Assembly: GCA_002746305.1 (NCBI GenBank)
Contig: NVWV01000004.1
Coordinates: forward strand, 248,001 to 312,000
Reading direction: 5' to 3'
Source: Bacteroidota bacterium
GTDB lineage: Bacteria; Bacteroidota; Bacteroidia; NS11-12g; UBA9320
DNA length: 64,000 bases
A program made the position numbers and the translations under genes. Numbering within the stretch: position 1 is the first letter of the stretch; each line of letters begins with the position of its first letter. Positions 26,388 to 35,559 of the stretch are shown here, in pieces. The notes under the pieces are model-generated. The model searched no databases and was not told the DNA's origin. It worked only from the letters and a program-made list of their open reading frames with translations.

Positions 26388-26807
26388 ATGCAAAAAGAAA
26401 TTAAAACAACCATATTAATTAATGCAAGGCCATCTCAAGTATGGGCTGTATTGACAGATTTTAAAAAGTATCCAGATTGGAATCCCTTTGTTAAAATGTT
26501 AAAAGGTGAAGTGAAAGTGGGCTCTACCATTGAGGTAAATCTCCAAGGAATGAGGTTTAAGCCAGAAGTTTTGACATATCTAGAAAATGAAGAATTTAGA
26601 TGGAAAGGTAAACTTTGGATCAAAGGTATATTTGATGGTGAGCATATATTTTCTTTAAAGGAAAACCAAGATGGAACCACCACTTTTGAACACAGAGAGA
26701 AATTTAATGGTATTTTAGTTCGAGCTTTAAGCAAGAAACTAGATACAGAAACCAAGTCAGGTTTCAAGGCCATGAATATAGCTTTGAAAGAAAGGGTAGA
26801 GGCTTAA
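26388..26807 (+). CDS. SRPBCC-fold (START-like) protein
   Basis: A 139-residue single-domain protein of the SRPBCC superfamily: INARPSQVWAVLTDFKKYPDWNPF at the start, LTYLENEEFRWKGKLW in the middle and a C-terminal amphipathic helix (SGFKAMNIALKERVEA). The fold binds hydrophobic small molecules or lipids. It contains no enzyme motif. Only its position after the Crp-type regulator suggests a link. It converges on the polyprenyl synthase gene with a 4-nt tail overlap. Confidence 0.85.
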   Translation: MQKEIKTTILINARPSQVWAVLTDFKKYPDWNPFVKMLKGEVKVGSTIEVNLQGMRFKPEVLTYLENEEFRWKGKLWIKGIFDGEHIFSLKENQDGTTTFEHREKFNGILVRALSKKLDTETKSGFKAMNIALKERVEA

Positions 26808-27763
26808 CTCTCTCTACCTGCAAGTATCTCTACAATCTCCTGTAAATAAGTCTTGTCACCAGATACATTTATATGGTTTAAGGCATTTAAGCTTTTACGC
26901 GTGTATTGTTGTGCCAGTTCTAGGGTGTATTCTTTTGCTCCTGTATCGTCCATACTAGCAGTTACACTAGCTATAATCATACTTTCTGGTTGAGTATAAA
27001 GCTCATTTATTTCTTGACGTGCACCCTCATCTAAATGACTCCACATTTCGTTCCATAAGTATGTTTTCTTCTTTTCTAGAATGTCACCACCTATTCGTTT
27101 ACCAACTTTGGCTTTTTCTCCAAAACTATCGAGGTAATCATCCATTAGTTGAAAACCAAGACCAATAGAAATACCTAAATCGTATAGTTTTTCAGCATCG
27201 GTTGCATTAGCACCACCAAGAAGAGCACCTGCTTGCAGGCTAAAACCAAGTAAGACAGCTGTTTTCTGACGAGTCATATCCAAATATGAATCATTGCTTA
27301 CTTCGTCAATAGTCTCAAACTGCATATCATTCATTTGACCCTCACATAGTTCTCTGGCCATACTATTGAATAGTTGTAGTATTTCTATATTCCCAATTTC
27401 AGTTAACTTTTCATATACCTCTATTTGAAGGAGGTCTCCTGAGAGTATAGCTGTTGCATCATCCCACTTAATATGGACGGTATCTTGCCCTCTCCGCAGA
27501 GGGGAGTTGTCCATAATATCATCGTGCATCAATGTGAAATTGTGGAACATCTCTACTGCTTGAGCCAGTTTGAATATTTCTAGACTATAACTGTCACTGT
27601 ACAATCTATATGCTGCCAAAACCATTGCTGGACGTATTCGTTTACCTCCCAGACTGAGGATGTATGAAATCGGCTCATAAACGGTTCTTGGAGAACCTGG
27701 TTGATTAATTATATCCTCAACATGGGGAGCAAGGTCATTTATTAGTTCTTTTAGCTTATTCAC
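26804..27763 (-). CDS. Polyprenyl diphosphate synthase (trans-isoprenyl)
   Basis: Chain-elongating prenyltransferase of 319 residues. The first Asp-rich motif DDIMD is at 81-85 and the second, DDYLD, at 208-212; GGKRIRPAM supplies the substrate-binding basic residues. The absence of two extra residues in the first motif fits a short/medium chain (farnesyl or geranylgeranyl) type, but chain length cannot be fixed from sequence. It is the last gene of the DUF4293-ABC-rnr operon, 33 nt after rnr. Confidence 0.93.
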   Translation of the reverse strand: MNKLKELINDLAPHVEDIINQPGSPRTVYEPISYILSLGGKRIRPAMVLAAYRLYSDSYSLEIFKLAQAVEMFHNFTLMHDDIMDNSPLRRGQDTVHIKWDDATAILSGDLLQIEVYEKLTEIGNIEILQLFNSMARELCEGQMNDMQFETIDEVSNDSYLDMTRQKTAVLLGFSLQAGALLGGANATDAEKLYDLGISIGLGFQLMDDYLDSFGEKAKVGKRIGGDILEKKKTYLWNEMWSHLDEGARQEINELYTQPESMIIASVTASMDDTGAKEYTLELAQQYTRKSLNALNHINVSGDKTYLQEIVEILAGRES

Positions 27764-27796
27764 TATTTAGGTGTTTAAACGTGGTTTATAGTTTTA

Positions 27797-29917
27797 CTAT
27801 GAATGTCGTTCTTCTACAAACACGAAATCAATATTACGCTTTGCTAAATCCGTATTCTTTACTCGAATACGAACCTGTTGGCCCATTCCATAAGTCTTAC
27901 GTGTACGTTCACCAATCACCTTCTTTTTTTCAGGTAAAAAGGTATAATGATCCCCTTTCATGTCACGAAGTCTTACCATACCCTCACATTTATTTTCTAG
28001 TATTTCAATGAATATACCCCAGTCTGTCACTCCACTTATTATACCGTCAAATTCTTGTCCTTTAAAGTTTCCCATGTACTCAACTTGTTTGTATTTAATA
28101 CTCGCTCGTTCAGCACTAGTTGCTTTTTGTTCTTGCTTGCTGCTATGGCTTGCCATCTTTTCAACCGTACTATAGTCAAAAGATTTTCTTTTGGTCAGAT
28201 AATCATGAAGCATTCTGTGGGTTATCAAATCTGGATATCTTCGAATGGGAGAAGTAAAGTGGGCATAGTAATCAAAGGCTAGACCGAAATGGCCAATCTT
28301 CTTACTTGTGTAATATGCTTTCTCCATGCTCCGAATAGCTAGAGGTTGAAGTATATCTCCTTCTAGAGTTCCTTCTATTTTAGCTACCATCTCGTTTATT
28401 GATTTACTGTAAGCCTTGTAACTACTGGTATCTATATTGAAACCAAATTCAGATGCCGTAGCAGCAAACTCCTGAATTTTTTCATCACTTGGTTCCTCAT
28501 GAACACGGTAGGGAAGAGGCATCTCATTATTTTTAGTATAGAGGTGCATTGCAACATACTTATTGGCAAGTAGCATATATTCCTCAATCATTTTATGAGC
28601 ATCTTTACGCATCTTAGGGATCACTGCTGTTGGACTTCCTTGATCGTCAAGTACAAATCTGAATTCAGTTGTTTCAAAATTAATTGCCCCATTTTCATAT
28701 CGAGCATTTCGCAACTCCAAAGCAATGTTATTCATTAGCTCTAGCTCTTGAGCATACTTACCAGTCTTACTCTCGATTACCTCTTGGGCATCTTCATATG
28801 AAAAACGATGGTCTGAATAAATGACAGTTTTAGCAAAACGGTATTTTTTTACAATACCTTTTTTGTCTAGCTCAAATATGGCTGAGAATGTAAGAGACTC
28901 TTCGTGTGGTCTAAGCGAGCACAGCTCATTACTTAATCTTTCAGGAAGCATAGGAATAGTTCGGTCTACTAAGTAAACAGACGTAGCTCTATTAACAGCC
29001 TCTTTATCGATGGTATCTTCGGGTGTTACATAGTGAGATACATCTGCAATGTGTATTCCAATTTCATAATTTCCATTAGGCAGTTTTTGAAAACTCAATG
29101 CATCATCAAAATCTTTAGCGTCTGCAGGATCTACAGTGAAGGTTGTAATCTTTCTGAAATCTTCCCGTTTAGCAATTTCTTTTTCTGAAATCTGCTTAGG
29201 GAGTACTTCTGCAGCATGTTCCACAGCATCATCAAATTTGGTTTCAAAACCAAATTCTGCAACTATAGCATGCATTTCTGCGGTATTTTCCCCCGAGCGA
29301 CCAAGGATATCAACCACAGTTGCATATGGATTTTTAGCCTTTGCTGGCCAATCCCTGTATTTAAAAATTACTTTATCGCCATCTTTAGCACCATTAGCTC
29401 TTTCTTTGGGTAAATAAAAGTCAGTATGCATTTTATTCCCGTCTGGTATAATGAAAAATGCATTACCTCCTTGCGATATAGTGCCTACATAGGTCTCTCT
29501 ACTTCGTTTTATAACACGAATAACAAAAGCTGAACCTTCTCTTGAACCTCTTGAAAAGTTAATCTTTACAGCAACTTCATCACCTTGGAAGGCATCTAAG
29601 GTATTCCCTTGTTTTAACTTAATGTCTTTTTCTACACCTTCCACCTCTAAGTAAGCATCTCCTCTAGAATTAAAATCTAAAGTACCAATGAGTTCTTCAG
29701 TAGATTGTGTGAAAAGGTATTTTCCCTCTTCAGGTTGTGTTATTTTATTATCTCTTACTAATTGTTGTAACTCATGTGTTACCTGTTTGTAGGATACTTG
29801 GGGTACTTGTGAACCTATTTGTTTATAGTTCAAAGGTTTATTGGCGTTTCTCACCAATACGTCGAGCACAGTTTCATAGTCATTAGACTTTCGTGTGCGT
29901 TTATTTCTTTTTTTCAA
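27797..29917 (-). CDS. rnr: Ribonuclease R
   Basis: A 3'-5' exoribonuclease of 706 residues that degrades structured RNA. Order: N-terminal winged-helix (about 10-70), cold-shock OB domains (about 75-235), the RNB catalytic domain with the Asp cluster TVDPADAKDFDDALSF (near 255-270), and a C-terminal S1 domain (about 620-705, GIISGVTDWGIFIEILENKC). Full length for the family except for a short basic tail. It starts 4 nt after the stop of the ABC gene. Confidence 0.96.
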   Translation of the reverse strand: MKKRNKRTRKSNDYETVLDVLVRNANKPLNYKQIGSQVPQVSYKQVTHELQQLVRDNKITQPEEGKYLFTQSTEELIGTLDFNSRGDAYLEVEGVEKDIKLKQGNTLDAFQGDEVAVKINFSRGSREGSAFVIRVIKRSRETYVGTISQGGNAFFIIPDGNKMHTDFYLPKERANGAKDGDKVIFKYRDWPAKAKNPYATVVDILGRSGENTAEMHAIVAEFGFETKFDDAVEHAAEVLPKQISEKEIAKREDFRKITTFTVDPADAKDFDDALSFQKLPNGNYEIGIHIADVSHYVTPEDTIDKEAVNRATSVYLVDRTIPMLPERLSNELCSLRPHEESLTFSAIFELDKKGIVKKYRFAKTVIYSDHRFSYEDAQEVIESKTGKYAQELELMNNIALELRNARYENGAINFETTEFRFVLDDQGSPTAVIPKMRKDAHKMIEEYMLLANKYVAMHLYTKNNEMPLPYRVHEEPSDEKIQEFAATASEFGFNIDTSSYKAYSKSINEMVAKIEGTLEGDILQPLAIRSMEKAYYTSKKIGHFGLAFDYYAHFTSPIRRYPDLITHRMLHDYLTKRKSFDYSTVEKMASHSSKQEQKATSAERASIKYKQVEYMGNFKGQEFDGIISGVTDWGIFIEILENKCEGMVRLRDMKGDHYTFLPEKKKVIGERTRKTYGMGQQVRIRVKNTDLAKRNIDFVFVEERHS

Positions 29918-29921
29918 TTGT

Positions 29922-31550
29922 TTAATTTATGCTGTGTTCCAGCAAACTTTTGGTGTACTCAGATGTAGGAGTACGTATTAATTTTTCTGTTTCGCCGGCT
30001 TCTACTACCTTTCCTTGTTTAAGTACTACTATCTTATTACAGAAGTAGCTTACTACATTCATATCATGTGAAATAAGGAGGTATGTTAAGCCTTTTTCTC
30101 GTTTAAGGTCATTCAGCAGATTTAGAACTTTAGCTTGTACACTTACATCTAGTGCACTTACTGCTTCGTCTAATACTATAATTTTAGGATTTTTGGCAAG
30201 AGCTTTTGCTATGCAGATTCGTTGTCGTTGACCGCCAGAAAACTCGTGTGGATATTTGTCAAAATCAGAAGCTGTTAGACCTACTTCTTGCAACAAAGAT
30301 ACTACTTTTTCTTTAACTGTCTTTTTATCAATAGTTTGTATGACCTCGGCAATTGCATTTCCTACTGTATGTTTGGGGTTGAGAGATGAAAATGGATCTT
30401 GAAAAACCAGTTGAATCTCTCGGGATAGGTCACCATTATTATAGATTGATTTATCGTAAAGAGAAATATCGCCTGAAGTGGGTCTCCAAATATTCAGAAT
30501 AAGTTTGGCAATTGTACTCTTTCCACTGCCACTTTCTCCAATAAGTCCAAGTGTATCTCCTGCATTTAAATCAAAATTTACATCATGGAGTACTTTAGTC
30601 TCTTCTTGGCTAAAAAGGGAGGATTTAAAGTGAGATTTATTGATATCTGAGAGTCTAATTAATACATCATTGGAATTTTTGCTGATAGGAAGTAACTCAA
30701 TTTTAGGATATTTGAATTCTAGCCTGTTGTTGTTAGTTGCCAATAAATCGTCAATTTCAGCCAATACTGTTCCTCTCTTTTTATATGTAGCTCTACTCTC
30801 TATTAAAGCTTTTGAATACGGATGTTTTGGATGATTTAATATGTCTGTTGTACTTGCTTGTTCAACAACTTTACCATGATACATCACTGCTATTTTATCA
30901 GCAAAACCTTTTAAGGATAGTAAGTCATGGGTGATAAATAGAATACCCATTTCTTCTTGCTTGCTTAATTTCTTCAGTAAATTAAGTATTTCACCTTGTA
31001 CAGCTATATCCAAAGCTGTTGTCGGCTCATCTGCAATAAGTAATCTAGGTTCTTTGGCTAGAGCCATTGCAATCATTACTCGTTGTCGTTGTCCACCGCT
31101 CAACTCGTGAGGATAGCTCTCTGAAACTCTTGTCGTATCTGAAAGTTCTACCTTTAAGAGTAAATTGGTTAAAAATTCATCTGACTTTTCCTTTGCAGAC
31201 TCTAAGATCTGCTTACCACAAGGTAATAGAGGATTAAGTGCAGTCATTGGCTCTTGAAAGATGTATGATATCTCATTCTTTCTAATTGACCGAAGTTTAT
31301 CATCTCTACAAGTTAGTAGATTAACTTGCTCAGTTTTAAGATTGAACAGTACATCTCCTTGAAGTAAGGCATCATCTAGTAACCGAGTTATACATTGACT
31401 TGCGACTGATTTTCCACTACCACTTTCTCCAATAAGACCAAGAATTTGTCCCTGCTCAATACTGAAACTAATACTCTTTACGGCATCAAAATATTCTTCT
31501 TTATCAAGTTTAAACTTGACACTAAAATTATGTACGTCAAGAATTTTCAA
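29922..31550 (-). CDS. Tandem ABC ATPase of the oligopeptide uptake type
   Basis: A 542-residue protein with two ABC domains in one chain. Domain 1 has Walker A GESGSGKSV near 41, signature LSGGQRQR and Walker B LLIADEPTTALD. Domain 2 has Walker A GESGSGKST near 330, signature FSGGQRQR and Walker B IIVLDEAVSALD. This fused DppD-DppF/OppD-OppF arrangement (as in YejF/GsiA) energises peptide or similar uptake. No permease or binding protein gene is adjacent, so it must work with subunits encoded elsewhere. It begins 1 nt after the DUF4293 stop. Confidence 0.92.
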   Translation of the reverse strand: MKILDVHNFSVKFKLDKEEYFDAVKSISFSIEQGQILGLIGESGSGKSVASQCITRLLDDALLQGDVLFNLKTEQVNLLTCRDDKLRSIRKNEISYIFQEPMTALNPLLPCGKQILESAKEKSDEFLTNLLLKVELSDTTRVSESYPHELSGGQRQRVMIAMALAKEPRLLIADEPTTALDIAVQGEILNLLKKLSKQEEMGILFITHDLLSLKGFADKIAVMYHGKVVEQASTTDILNHPKHPYSKALIESRATYKKRGTVLAEIDDLLATNNNRLEFKYPKIELLPISKNSNDVLIRLSDINKSHFKSSLFSQEETKVLHDVNFDLNAGDTLGLIGESGSGKSTIAKLILNIWRPTSGDISLYDKSIYNNGDLSREIQLVFQDPFSSLNPKHTVGNAIAEVIQTIDKKTVKEKVVSLLQEVGLTASDFDKYPHEFSGGQRQRICIAKALAKNPKIIVLDEAVSALDVSVQAKVLNLLNDLKREKGLTYLLISHDMNVVSYFCNKIVVLKQGKVVEAGETEKLIRTPTSEYTKSLLEHSIN

Positions 31551-31551
31551 A

Positions 31552-32028
31552 TTATCTCAATCTATCCATCGAGCGTACTAGCTTTTCATCTTTTCTAACT
31601 CCTTTGAGAGCTAAGAAATTGAAGAACAAAAGAGCCATTGGTAGTACAGCATAGAAAGAAAATGAACTTGTGTTGGGTTGATTCTCAAAATAGTTCATAT
31701 GAATACTGTATAGGTACATCATAATTATGAGTCCAAGAATAAAAATATAGTTAACAGAAGTAAAAGCAGTTTGGAGCTTTCTATTTTTGAATAAGAATAA
31801 TCCAATAATACTGAGTACCCCAATTGCTGCAATAAACACCATAATATATGTATTAGGAGCCTTGTCATTGCCGTCTGTAGCTAGTATTTCTGTCTCATCA
31901 TATTCAACGGAATACTTCTCGTTCGTATTCGTGTTTTCAGCGGTATAGAATACTGTATCAGAAAACATAAGCATCATACAAATCGTAATTATGGCCAAAA
32001 AGAAAAGTGTCTGTGGTCTTTGAATCAT
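31552..32028 (-). CDS. DUF4293 four-helix membrane protein
   Basis: Begins MIQRPQTLFFLAIITI, the typical DUF4293 start, and has four transmembrane helices with a short extracytoplasmic loop (DTVFYTAENTNTNEKYSVEY) between helices 1 and 2. It ends in a basic C-terminus (RKDEKLVRSMDRLR). The ATG at 32028 is chosen over a TTG three codons earlier because a promoter box overlaps the latter. Function unknown; it heads the ABC-rnr-prenyl synthase operon. The final protein is 158 residues. Confidence 0.85.
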   Translation of the reverse strand: MIQRPQTLFFLAIITICMMLMFSDTVFYTAENTNTNEKYSVEYDETEILATDGNDKAPNTYIMVFIAAIGVLSIIGLFLFKNRKLQTAFTSVNYIFILGLIIMMYLYSIHMNYFENQPNTSSFSFYAVLPMALLFFNFLALKGVRKDEKLVRSMDRLR

Positions 32029-32034
32029 ACTGTA

Positions 32035-32042
32035 CAAAAATA
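32035..32042 (-). promoter_or_regulatory. -7 promoter box TATTTTTG
   Basis: Minus-strand TAnnTTTG match 6 nt before the ATG at 32028 of the DUF4293 gene. It favours that start and a leaderless operon mRNA. Confidence 0.45.
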
Positions 32043-32202
32043 AGCATATTCGGACTTTTAGATTTTTTCCTTTGTAGGATTAATTAGCTATTTGCCCACA
32101 ATATCAAACAGAATTAAGAAGAGTGGGGGTGGAGGAAAGGGAATTACTCCATAGGCTTATGCCATTAATTATGGGTAATCACTATTCCTATTTAAATTGA
32201 GG

Positions 32203-32236
32203 CATAAAAAAAGGAGCTAACAATTGTTAACTCCTT
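32203..32236 (-). terminator. Rho-independent terminator of the gld operon
   Basis: An 11-bp stem (32211-32221 with 32226-32236, one wobble) with a 4-nt loop is followed on the minus strand by a T run at 32212-32205. It lies 21 nt after the gldN stop. Confidence 0.85.
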
Positions 32237-32257
32237 CTTCTTATTTCTAATTGAGAA

Positions 32258-33091
32258 TTAGTATTCCCAAAGGTCGTGTTCTAAGATAAATAAATCGTTT
32301 TTGATTCTGTCACTTTCCAATAATGCTTCAACACCATCGTCTCTAAACTCTTCAAACATTGCTACATCAAGATCGTACATGTTACTTTCTTTTACAACAT
32401 AGCTGGTGAATTGTCTCATTTGAAACCAATGATCAAAACTCATACGAGCAGCATCATTTTTAGAGTTGAATACCTCCTCTTGAGATAGTTTATCTCTCAA
32501 GTCATCCATTTTTAACCAATAGATAGGTACTTCGCCTAATTCAACACCAGACTCAGTTGGTAGTTTAATCAATGGAGATATTGCAATTATTCTTGCTTTA
32601 AAATCGGAATAATTGTAATCAAAAATCCAATCTTCCATAATTCTGTACTTAACTATTTTTTCAGGCTCGTAAGTCTCTTTAACAGTTTTAGGTACAAGAT
32701 CATAAGGATCATCAGGATTATCAGGGTTAGTAATCATTACAGTCATTTCAATACTCACTGCCTTAATAATATCTTCTGGAGTTATTACTGTTGTCAATGA
32801 ATCATTTGCATAGGCTGATACGTCTCCATTCAACGCTGCGTTCCAGATAATAAGATAAAAAGGATTACGAGGCCAATGCATTACCTTGTTCTGCTTTTCA
32901 CGAACATCGATTACTCTATGTATACGCTTACTCCACTTTACATTAGCTTCTCTAATATAGCGATATGGAACAGCTTTACGTTCTTTAACAGCCGTATGAG
33001 GATAAGTATAGTCCTCAAACTTACTAACCTGTGCTTGACCGGCCATAGCCACAAGCATTAAGGTCATAAATATTACAATTGTCTTCTTCAT
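32258..33091 (-). CDS. gldN: Type IX secretion ring component GldN/PorN
   Basis: A 277-residue periplasmic protein with a signal peptide (IVIFMTLMLVAMAGQAQ). The family pattern includes YRYIREANVKWSKRIHRVID, NPFYLIIWNAALNGDVSAY and YWLKMDDLRDKLSQEEVFN. GldN associates with the lipoprotein GldK in a ring beneath the outer membrane and contacts GldM. It is the last gene of gldKLMN, with a possible promoter of its own 19 nt upstream. Confidence 0.95.
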   Translation of the reverse strand: MKKTIVIFMTLMLVAMAGQAQVSKFEDYTYPHTAVKERKAVPYRYIREANVKWSKRIHRVIDVREKQNKVMHWPRNPFYLIIWNAALNGDVSAYANDSLTTVITPEDIIKAVSIEMTVMITNPDNPDDPYDLVPKTVKETYEPEKIVKYRIMEDWIFDYNYSDFKARIIAISPLIKLPTESGVELGEVPIYWLKMDDLRDKLSQEEVFNSKNDAARMSFDHWFQMRQFTSYVVKESNMYDLDVAMFEEFRDDGVEALLESDRIKNDLFILEHDLWEY

Positions 33092-33110
33092 ATCTCTTTT
33101 ATCTACTTCG

Positions 33111-33118
33111 CAAAAATA
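33111..33118 (-). promoter_or_regulatory. -7 promoter box TATTTTTG upstream of gldN
   Basis: Minus-strand TAnnTTTG match in the 47-nt gldM-gldN gap, 19 nt before the ATG. It may give additional gldN transcription. Confidence 0.35.
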
Positions 33119-33138
33119 ACGATTTATTTTTCAAAAAA

Positions 33139-34707
33139 TTATCTTATTGTTATGATGATAGGGCTTAGGTTAGCTTTGAAGCCATATTTTGACTCAGTAG
33201 CTCTAATACCTTCTATCAAAATTCTATCACCAGCTTTAGCAGATTTAATCATACCTCTCATTTTACTGGTAAGGACTCCACTACTACTAGAAGCCATTAC
33301 TGGCGGTCTTCTCTTGTAGGCCATAATCATTTTAAATCCGTTTACTCTGTACTTCAAGTTATACGCAAATCCTGCTCCCATAGAAGCAATAATTGTCGTC
33401 TGAGCCCCAATTGATGCCTTTCCTTTCGGTAACCCATCATTTCGAAGACCACCCAATTGTGCAGTCGGTTGTGGAAGGCTTCTAACTCGAAACTTTTGTG
33501 ATCCAACTGTTTTGGTTTTTCCATCTCTAGTAATCGAAGCAGTGATAGTAACCATCCTACTTGTGCTACTAGGAACCTTTGCGTTGTATTTCCCTCCTCC
33601 AAGAGATTTTAAGTTTAATCCTGGAGCTGAAATTTTAACATCTGCAGCAGCAAATCCTGGAACAGAAATAGACATTGGATTGTCAATACCCTTATATAAA
33701 AGATTCATTTCAGTTGCAGCAATAGTCGCAGCTGGTTTAAATACAGTAAACTCATTGCTAAAAGCAAACTCTTGAGCTCCTTCTGGACCGGCAATTACAA
33801 TTTTACCTGCAAAGGTCTTGATTCCTACACCAGAAGCTCCCTGCGTATATTTACCAACGCCACCTTCTACATTTACAGAAGTACCACCTACTGTAATTGT
33901 AGGGTTACTTTTTGAATTAGATGCAACAAGCAAAATGTCAGCTTCATAGTTTTCACCTTCCATAACATAATTAGACTTTGCTAAAACTTTAGCTTCTAAT
34001 TTATCGAACTTATAGTCAGTTGCATCTACTCGAGCAGCAAGTTTTTCCAAAACATCAGACTCCAATGTTTTTGCATCATTCTTAATCCTTGAGAATATAG
34101 CCATAACACCAGCAGACGGAACATGCACTAGATTATCATTAATCCATGTGGGTTCTTTTGCCCAAAGTTGACAGGCAGCTAAAGCTTCTTGGTATACCTT
34201 GTCATCTTTAATATTAAAACTAGTATCAGAAGGGTCAGGTTTCAAAATTGCAAGCATATCTTCTCTAGCCTTGTTTAATTTGGCTTGAAATTCTACACCC
34301 TTATTTTTATTTTCAGGACCAAAATAATTTGCGTGCTTTTCCATTTGGTCAGCAGCAATCATTTCTCCTTCTTCAGTTCTAGCATCTTCGCCACCATAAA
34401 GGTCCTCTACAATTTTTTTGAGTCCTTCGACATAATCTACAAAATCATCAGCAATTTTCTGTACTTTTATCGCACGGTCCATGTATGGTTTTGTTTTACC
34501 AGGTTTCTCTTCCATTTGTTTACGTAGAGCTCCCATGGTAGCAGTGTTCTTTGCATCAATGTTCTCAGCAGCACTATTAAAACTTTGCTCGAACAAGTGA
34601 AAAGACTTAAGTATCTCTTTGGATACATTCAGGGCGAGAAGAGCCATGAGTACTAAGTACATCATGTTAATCATCTTCTGCCGTGGGGACATTTTTCCTC
34701 CAGCCAT
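33139..34707 (-). CDS. gldM: Type IX secretion / gliding motor shaft GldM
   Basis: A 522-residue protein with a short cytoplasmic N-terminus (SPRQKMINMMYLVLMALLAL; R9 just before the helix), one transmembrane helix, a helical D1 domain and three Ig-like domains. The C-terminal domain carries GIDNP (340-344), FRVRSLPQP and AKAGD (490-494). GldM is rotated by GldL using the proton-motive force and transmits energy to the GldKN ring. The length is standard. A divergent paralogue is encoded at 18721-20385. Confidence 0.97.
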   Translation of the reverse strand: MAGGKMSPRQKMINMMYLVLMALLALNVSKEILKSFHLFEQSFNSAAENIDAKNTATMGALRKQMEEKPGKTKPYMDRAIKVQKIADDFVDYVEGLKKIVEDLYGGEDARTEEGEMIAADQMEKHANYFGPENKNKGVEFQAKLNKAREDMLAILKPDPSDTSFNIKDDKVYQEALAACQLWAKEPTWINDNLVHVPSAGVMAIFSRIKNDAKTLESDVLEKLAARVDATDYKFDKLEAKVLAKSNYVMEGENYEADILLVASNSKSNPTITVGGTSVNVEGGVGKYTQGASGVGIKTFAGKIVIAGPEGAQEFAFSNEFTVFKPAATIAATEMNLLYKGIDNPMSISVPGFAAADVKISAPGLNLKSLGGGKYNAKVPSSTSRMVTITASITRDGKTKTVGSQKFRVRSLPQPTAQLGGLRNDGLPKGKASIGAQTTIIASMGAGFAYNLKYRVNGFKMIMAYKRRPPVMASSSSGVLTSKMRGMIKSAKAGDRILIEGIRATESKYGFKANLSPIIITIR

Positions 34708-34748
34708 AATTATTTAAATTTATTTATTAGTTATAAAAATGGTTAAAA

Positions 34749-35411
34749 TTAGCTATTTGGTCTCATTGCATTAAGCATTCCACCATATACTTTATTTAAG
34801 TTTTGGATGTTTTGATCAAAACTCATAAGACTATCACTAAGAGTAGCATTGATGCTAGCAACTTTAGTAGTTGTTTCTTTAAACGTCTCAGTAGTCTCTG
34901 ATAAACTATCTAAGGCATTTACGGCTCTTCCATAAGAGGAGTTCATTCCTTTTAATTGCTCAGTAGCAAGAGTAACATTTTCAGCATATTCTTTAGTTGC
35001 AACAGTAGCTCCAGAAAGGTCGGCCATAGATGTAACGTTTGAAGATAAAGATTTAAGTCCGTTACCTAGTCCTTCGATTAGTTCTGGACCAATTTTAGCG
35101 TCAGATAACATTTTGTCGAGTTGCTGAGATACAGCATCACCTTGAGATAAAGAGTTTTTAGGTCTATCTTCACCTTCCATACCCGCTAATTCAGGATATA
35201 CAAGACTCCAATCCCATTCTTCGTGAATAGGTTCGAAAGCAGAAATAGCAAAGATTAGAGCTTCAACACCCATACCGACGATAAGCATAATATCTGCTCC
35301 TGGATAATGTTGTATTTTAAAAAGTGCTCCTAGTATAACGACTGCGGCACCAAGTCCGTAAGCCTTAGCCATTACATTTTTACCCGTTTTTGATTCAAAG
35401 AAACTTGCCAT
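34749..35411 (-). CDS. gldL: Type IX secretion / gliding motor stator GldL
   Basis: A 220-residue protein with two transmembrane helices (about 16-33 and 40-57) carrying Y18, K32, H35 and E50, then ISAFEP..EWDWSLVYPEL and a long cytoplasmic helical tail (about 90-215). GldL forms the ring around GldM that uses proton flow. 41 nt separate it from gldM. The second copy in this window keeps Y, K and E but not the His. Confidence 0.97.
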   Translation of the reverse strand: MASFFESKTGKNVMAKAYGLGAAVVILGALFKIQHYPGADIMLIVGMGVEALIFAISAFEPIHEEWDWSLVYPELAGMEGEDRPKNSLSQGDAVSQQLDKMLSDAKIGPELIEGLGNGLKSLSSNVTSMADLSGATVATKEYAENVTLATEQLKGMNSSYGRAVNALDSLSETTETFKETTTKVASINATLSDSLMSFDQNIQNLNKVYGGMLNAMRPNS

Positions 35412-35472
35412 AATTTTTCAGTTTTAAGTTGTTGTTAAATATTGTTAAAGTTGATGTATAAAAATTTTTTGT

Positions 35473-35480
35473 CAAATATA
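35473..35480 (-). promoter_or_regulatory. -7 promoter box TATATTTG upstream of gldL
   Basis: Minus-strand exact TAnnTTTG match in the 148-nt gldK-gldL gap, 61 nt before the gldL ATG. It suggests that gldLMN can be transcribed separately from gldK. Confidence 0.4.
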
Positions 35481-35559
35481 TAAACGTATTTGAAAGTAGA
35501 TTAGTATAGAAATGTAAAATTATTTCTATAAAACATTTTAATATGTAGTATTAATTGGA